A DNA stretch of 64,000 nucleotides from Molanna angustata (lineage: Eukaryota > Arthropoda > Insecta > Trichoptera > Molannidae). A program made the translations under genes and the position numbers. Under the pieces are notes generated by a model. The model ran no database searches. It saw only the letters and a program-made list of their open reading frames with translations, and was not told where the DNA came from. Below are positions 62,563-64,000 of this stretch, piece by piece. How positions within the stretch are numbered: the stretch's first letter is position 1; each line of letters begins with the position of its first letter. Location: positions 38,095,447 through 38,159,446 of the forward strand of contig OY754970.1 in NCBI GenBank assembly GCA_963576475.1, given 5' to 3'.

Positions 62563-63810
62563 GTGAGATCCTACACTACTTGTCTTAACTAAGTTTAAGT
62601 ATTAGCTTCAATATAACGACAGGCAAAGAGAAGATAAGACAGTTGAGACAGTACAGGATCGCCCGATCACATGGTAAATCAAGCATGGATCATGGACCAT
62701 GGATCTTCCTCGACTTACATCCAGAGGAAGACCAAAGAATTCCTGGACCGTGCAAAGACGAAACCAATTGCAGAGACATGGCCTAGGTGACATAATACAG
62801 GACATATAATTTAAGGAAGAGGAGAGCTGAACCCAGCAGGCGGCACAAATAAAGTTGGGATACGAGAAGATTGAGATTTACCAACACTTACTTACTTGTT
62901 CATTGACAAATTTAAGCAAATAAATTAGTAATTTGATTTAATAAAACCCGGCGAGTTATTTGTTTTCCAAAAAGAAACATTTTCTTCATATTTATTCTTA
63001 GCCCTCTTCCCTCCACTGCTGGACGTATGCCTCCATACACTTCCATTCGTCTCTGCTTTGACCCCTCCGCATCCAGGTCTTACCGACCACTTGGACAATA
63101 TCGTCAGACCATCTTTTAGGGGGTCTGCCAACACTCCTATTATTTGTCCAAGGTTTCTACTGTAGTATTCTGGGTGCCCACCTAGTATCCCCAATGTCTG
63201 GCCAAGTGTCCAGCTCATTGCCAGAAACACGATCCATTATATCGGCAACCTTAGTACGGCGCCTAATCTCGTATTTCATTAAACACCAAGTATATATCCT
63301 CATATTATTTTTGTGATATACGTGATTAAAATCGGTCGATATAGGATTCAAACATTTTGGCTTGATAGTCATAAATTTGAACAAGAAATATAATTTCATT
63401 CCACTTATCAAATCTTGCGGTAGAAAATATAGATAACTATGTACAAAGAAATCAAATACAACAAGTCTTGATAAAATTTAGAATGAATATTTTAAATAAA
63501 TCCAAATCATCTGTACCTTTTGGGAAAGAAGTGCTCTGACAACTTGGTTGGCAACGTCGTCCAGGCAGCGTTCGTACTGCTTTTTCTGAGGATCACCGGG
63601 ACTATTTTCTTTTTGTTGATTCGATACTAGAGTTTGTGTCGAGTCAGAATCTGCATTTGGTTTTGTGACAGAGTCCGACTTCGGTTCCGATTTAGTCTCG
63701 GATTCAGATTTCTTGATGCTCAAAGCTTGAAGATTAGCAACTTGGGCTCGAAGAGATTCGTTTTCTGCAGTCAGTTTTGATAAATTAGTTTGGTAGTGGA
63801 CGCTGCGAGC
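44206..63810 (-). CDS. NCKAP5-like coiled-coil / SxIP protein, seven exons (5' end outside window)
   Basis: Exons 63810-63517, 53310-53178, 52601-52017, 51257-48767, 48219-48078, 46964-46808 and 44570-44206 have GT-AG borders and sum to 4167 nt, exactly 1389 codons including TGA, with split codons restored at every junction. Residues 1-31 form a leucine-zipper-like helix. Residues 78-134 form a coiled coil (VVRALLSQK-GLREEL, then LEAQNRTLGALL) that closely matches my recollection of the Nck-associated protein 5 N-terminus. Most of the rest is Ser/Asn/Asp-rich and probably disordered, with a PPPY site near ELPPPYIDC and three SxIP motifs at about residues 1084, 1097 and 1105. NCKAP5 and NCKAP5L (Cep169) are EB1-binding microtubule proteins, so a plus-end or centrosome role is a reasonable inference. 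The first exon seen opens with an acceptor, so more N-terminus lies to the right. The gene model is firm; the family name is from memory of motifs. Confidence 0.82.
45331..45868. mobile_element. Probable hAT-like nonautonomous element in intron
   Basis: The left end TAGGGCTGCGTTCGGAG and the inverted right end CATTCCGAACGCACCCCAG share GGxxTGCGTTCGGA as an imperfect terminal inverted repeat. The interior left part is GC-richer than the intron. No clean 8-bp target duplication was found, so confidence is moderate. Confidence 0.42.
45869..46807. other. Intron of the NCKAP5-like gene, no gene seen
   Basis: AT-rich intron without recognised features. Confidence 0.45.
46808..46964 (-). CDS. NCKAP5-like exon F
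   Basis: 157 nt, acceptor CTGTTGCAG and donor AAAAG|GTATAT. It encodes ARANLLDVMLASSDSSPSPT, a Ser/Asp-rich stretch and the basic LHRLHRYRRQKK, ending in a split Ala codon completed by exon G. Confidence 0.82.
47055..47140. repeat. 42-bp tandem duplication
   Basis: AATATAATATTATGAACACT plus GGAAAGGTAAAATTACTGAA occurs twice head to tail, with essentially no divergence. Confidence 0.85.
47174..47216. repeat. Perfect hairpin, 20-bp stem, 3-nt loop
   Basis: TTGAAATATAATTGTTAGAT, ACA, then the exact inverse ATCTAACAATTATATTTCAA, in the intron between exons E and F. It could be a tiny foldback remnant; no function can be assigned. Confidence 0.85.
47336..47470 (+). mobile_element. SINE, family C (tRNA-derived)
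   Basis: tRNA-like head CATGGCTCGGTTGGTTAGAT with a B-box-like CCCGGGTTTGTTTCCC, then body GTGGAGACACATTTTTTAAT and GGTCTGGATCTGTGAGA. The head is shared with the amplified pieces in the hAT element at 27440-27715. Confidence 0.65.
48078..48219 (-). CDS. NCKAP5-like exon E
   Basis: 142 nt, acceptor TTTTCAAG and donor CCTAAG|GTAAAG. The AG left by exon D plus the first G restores Arg, then MIRKGEDGMASSDNE and LDKALWCPTGWVHVEREIDF. The tryptophan-rich part suggests a conserved C-terminal element. Confidence 0.83.
48767..51257 (-). CDS. NCKAP5-like exon D: large exon with SxIP cluster
   Basis: 2491 nt without a stop, acceptor TTATTTTACAG and donor AACAG|GTAAAT. It encodes about 830 mostly disordered, acidic, Ser/Asn-rich residues. 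Visible motifs are ELPPPYIDCQDF (a WW-type PPxY site), three SxIP motifs in basic context at 48946-49020 (SKIP, SQIP, SKIP), and SRVVSFHEAAKSKDVIDELN just before the donor. An exon this long with only short linear motifs is typical of the scaffold family proposed. Confidence 0.9.
51455..51740 (-). mobile_element. SINE, family D (tRNA-derived)
   Basis: On the - strand the head GCGGTGATAGCCCAGCGGTA (A box) and CGACGGTTCGAATCCGGG (B box) span about 51738-51670. The body follows, with GGATTTATATCACTAGCTA, TTGTCTGGTTCCCC, GGGTTACGAAGGTCAG and AAACGGGATAAAAGCGC. The B box is intact. It lies between exons C and D of the NCKAP5-like gene, in host orientation. Confidence 0.65.
52017..52601 (-). CDS. 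NCKAP5-like exon C
   Basis: 585 nt, acceptor ATTTTCAG and donor CCAG|GTATTT, fully open across the exon (2 + 582 + 1). The first half is Asn/Ser-rich and low in complexity. The last ~85 residues (HHTYQLSAEDKRRHQILTEL onward, with LRAVDPSLWAPPERPLTLNL) look like a folded or conserved segment I cannot name. The open frame reaches well upstream of the first internal Met at 52266. Confidence 0.83.
53178..53310 (-). CDS. NCKAP5-like exon B: core of the N-terminal coiled coil
   Basis: 133 nt (44 codons plus one base), acceptor TTTTACTCTAG and donor CCTG|GTCAGT. It encodes GLREELSRLSVRARELEAQN and RTLGALLLRQLRP, the best family marker in the gene. It is notably GC-rich compared with its flanks, as constrained coding DNA often is here. 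Confidence 0.87.
53585..53656. repeat. Minisatellite remnant left of the Tc1 element
   Basis: About two diverged units of TATCTTAGAAAAATGTATTG AAGTGTGTA, the same unit as at 55408-55880, showing that the transposon split one array. Confidence 0.75.
53657..55407 (-). mobile_element. Tc1/mariner transposon, complete, 1751 bp
   Basis: 29-bp terminal inverted repeats starting CAGACGGTGGCCAAATTAAT are exact at both ends and flanked by TA (53655-53656 and 55408-55409), the Tc1 target duplication. It encodes one transposase gene with a short intron. Both flanks are units of the same minisatellite, so the target was a TA inside that array. It lies within the 10.2-kb intron of the NCKAP5-like gene, in the same orientation. 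Confidence 0.93.
53859..54975 (-). CDS. Tc1-like transposase (DD34E), two exons, apparently intact
   Basis: Exon 1 runs 54975-54523, exon 2 54440-53859. The 82-nt intron has donor AGCAAG|GTATTA and acceptor TTCTTTCAG|GTT. The join reads NEDDWSKVCFSDES, the canonical Tc1 context, and gives 344 residues and TGA, the usual family length. The start is MGRSCDLTPRKKSKI, 12 codons inside the longest frame, because Tc1 proteins begin with this helix-turn-helix. Two N-terminal HTH regions (about residues 1-110) bind the inverted repeats. The catalytic triad is D in FSDES, D in MHDSAPCH and E in NPIENVW, with 34 residues between the last two. No stop or frameshift is seen, so it could be active; that needs a check of other copies. 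Confidence 0.9.
55408..55880. repeat. ~31-36-bp minisatellite right of the Tc1 element, about 14 units
   Basis: Units ATCTCAGAAAAATGTGTTGA AGTGTGTA with a variable TATA / GGTATATAT linker. Nearly uniform inside, so homogenised after or independently of the Tc1 insertion. Confidence 0.9.
56145..56810 (+). pseudogene. Decayed LINE C-terminal region
   Basis: Frame pieces FRYLCSIFTANNKDPIEIRR (a linker seen after the RT domain), LRSRWAGHESRKHGCPEE, GRPGKR and GRWRRFLREAKAQFGISR follow the C-terminal order of RTE/CR1-like polyproteins. They are split over several frames with stops. It ends in a CGAAGAAGAAGAATC tract. Confidence 0.6.
57547..57855. mobile_element. Double foldback element, 309 bp
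   Basis: The outer ends CAGTGTTATTTATAAAAA and TTTTTATAAATAACACTG are inverted. Inside, TTGGTTCAATTGAACCCGGT appears in alternating orientations four times and GAATATTTGAATTTCAGAAT three times, giving nested palindromes. It looks like two foldback MITEs head to tail or a duplicated one. Confidence 0.75.
57965..58065 (-). mobile_element. SINE family B fragment
   Basis: The reverse complement gives TCGATTACCCAGCTCCTACG, GGGACACTCGAAAACAATA and ACTATTCTAAGGTGGAGCC, the family B body without the tRNA head. Confidence 0.6.
58325..58480 (+). mobile_element. SINE family A
   Basis: Head GACCGCCGTGGGTTTTGTGA, B box GGGTTCGATCCCC, body AACAGAGGAGAAATTTATTC, CTTCTCTGGGCTGGAAACAC, CACATGGCAATAA and an (ATT)n tail. 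The A box region carries a deletion. Confidence 0.72.
58485..60790. other. Large intron of the NCKAP5-like gene, no gene seen
   Basis: No coding or RNA feature recognised. GC-richer patches at 58880-59100 and 60360-60540 look like old mobile DNA but match no family I can name. Confidence 0.4.
60795..60885. repeat. ~25-bp tandem repeat, three units
   Basis: Three copies of GGCAGTAAATAATTAAGAGT AGGTATA, the last one diverging. Confidence 0.8.
61660..62460 (-). pseudogene. Non-LTR retrotransposon RT relic, frameshifted
   Basis: The - frame 62458-62138 encodes LELGYFLGNKRIDIVCYADD with the RT catalytic box YADDAVLMA, then KFKYLGAEIS-type linker sequence (MRFKYLGAEISSSQGTNE). After a frameshift near 62100-62135 the frame 62093-61719 carries MTYGIETRADTTRTKSLL, IRDRVRNTEIRRIC and a RPPGRPPKRWKDSW tail. 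The 3' end has a (GAA)n tract at 61684-61661. The N-terminal RT and endonuclease are missing. Confidence 0.83.
62528..62560. repeat. (CT)n microsatellite
   Basis: About 16 uninterrupted CT units. Confidence 0.95.
62615..62830 (+). pseudogene. LINE C-terminal fragment
   Basis: The + frame DLPRLTSRGRPKNSWTVQRR carries the 'RGRPK.SW' tail of RTE-like polyproteins, followed by HGLGDIIQDI and a stop. The upstream part is unreadable. Confidence 0.45.
62985..63290 (-). pseudogene. Decayed relative of the 32947-34030 RTE-like element
   Basis: - frame pieces EIRRRTKVADIMDRVSGNEL, DTWPDIGDTRWAPRIL and a TSSSGGKRA tail correspond in order to EIRRRTKIADIMDWIAKLKW, WTPKVLKW and SSGGKARKK of the intact-frame copy. 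Several frameshifts and a missing middle. Confidence 0.7.
63517..63810 (-). CDS. NCKAP5-like exon A: leucine zipper and start of coiled coil
   Basis: 98 codons in phase 0, acceptor TTTGTTTCAG and donor AAAAG|GTACAG. It encodes ARSVHYQTNLSKLTAENESL with leucines at heptad spacing, then a Lys/Ser/Glu linker and QYERCLDDVANQVVRALLSQ, the start of a second helix completed by the next exon. Confidence 0.85.
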
Positions 63811-63934
63811 CTGAAACAAAAAGACAAAAATGTTAATAATTTATGAATTTAAATGTAATTCATTTCAAGTATTTTTCATTTATCACGCAAAATTGATCAT
63901 CAAGAATAATAAATTATTTGTGGCCTTTATACAA

Positions 63935-64000
63935 AGGCCTCTGAACAACTTGGAGAAAATCGTTGTAATGGGAAGCGTGGAGGTTAGAAGGTAGGTCGTT
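63935..64000 (+). pseudogene. LINE fragment cut by the window edge
   Basis: AACTTGGAGAAAATCGTTGT AATGGGAAGCGTGGAGG encodes LEKIVVMGSVE, identical at protein level to part of the LINE relic at 23705-23745. It continues past the window. Confidence 0.6.

Overview
The window is eukaryotic nuclear DNA, almost certainly from an insect: AT-rich, intron-rich, and packed with tRNA-derived SINEs, RTE-like LINE fragments, hAT-type nonautonomous elements and a Tc1 transposon. I cannot fix the order from sequence alone (Lepidoptera or Hemiptera would both fit). Two host genes are supported, and they converge.

The first is a tetraspanin on the + strand. Four phase-0 exons lie at 5347-5535, 30438-30611, 31444-31656 and 34319-34390; the exon with the start codon lies upstream of the window. 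The second is on the - strand: seven exons between 63810 and 44206 join without a frame break into 1388 residues plus stop, with the 5' end beyond the right edge. Its N-terminal coiled coil resembles the Nck-associated protein 5 (NCKAP5/NCKAP5L) family, and it carries three clustered SxIP motifs, the EB1-binding signature of microtubule plus-end trackers.

Layout: 1-5346 is tetraspanin intron with foldback elements and a dispersed repeat. 5536-30437 is one 24.9 kb intron holding a 12.5 kb satellite array of 313-bp monomers (9726-22251), a LINE relic, SINEs, a 24-bp minisatellite and a 712-bp hAT-type element with an 8-bp target duplication. 30612-34318 holds small introns with LINE pieces, including an RTE-like 3' half whose reading frame is still open. 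34391-44205 is the intergenic or 3' UTR space between the genes, with a ~290-bp (TA)n tract, an element with repeat-built terminal inverted repeats, a second hAT-type element (39608-40380) and a small MITE. 44206-63810 is the coiled-coil gene; its 10.2 kb intron (53311-63516) carries a Tc1/mariner element with an apparently intact, spliceable transposase inserted in a minisatellite, plus LINE and SINE debris.

The most unusual object is the intronic satellite. Its outer edges are short inverted repeats (ACTCTCCACAC / GTGTGGAGAGT). It has two arrays, each closed by diverged blocks ending in the same right terminus, and a 939-bp trimer higher-order repeat. It looks like a nonautonomous DNA element whose interior expanded into a satellite.
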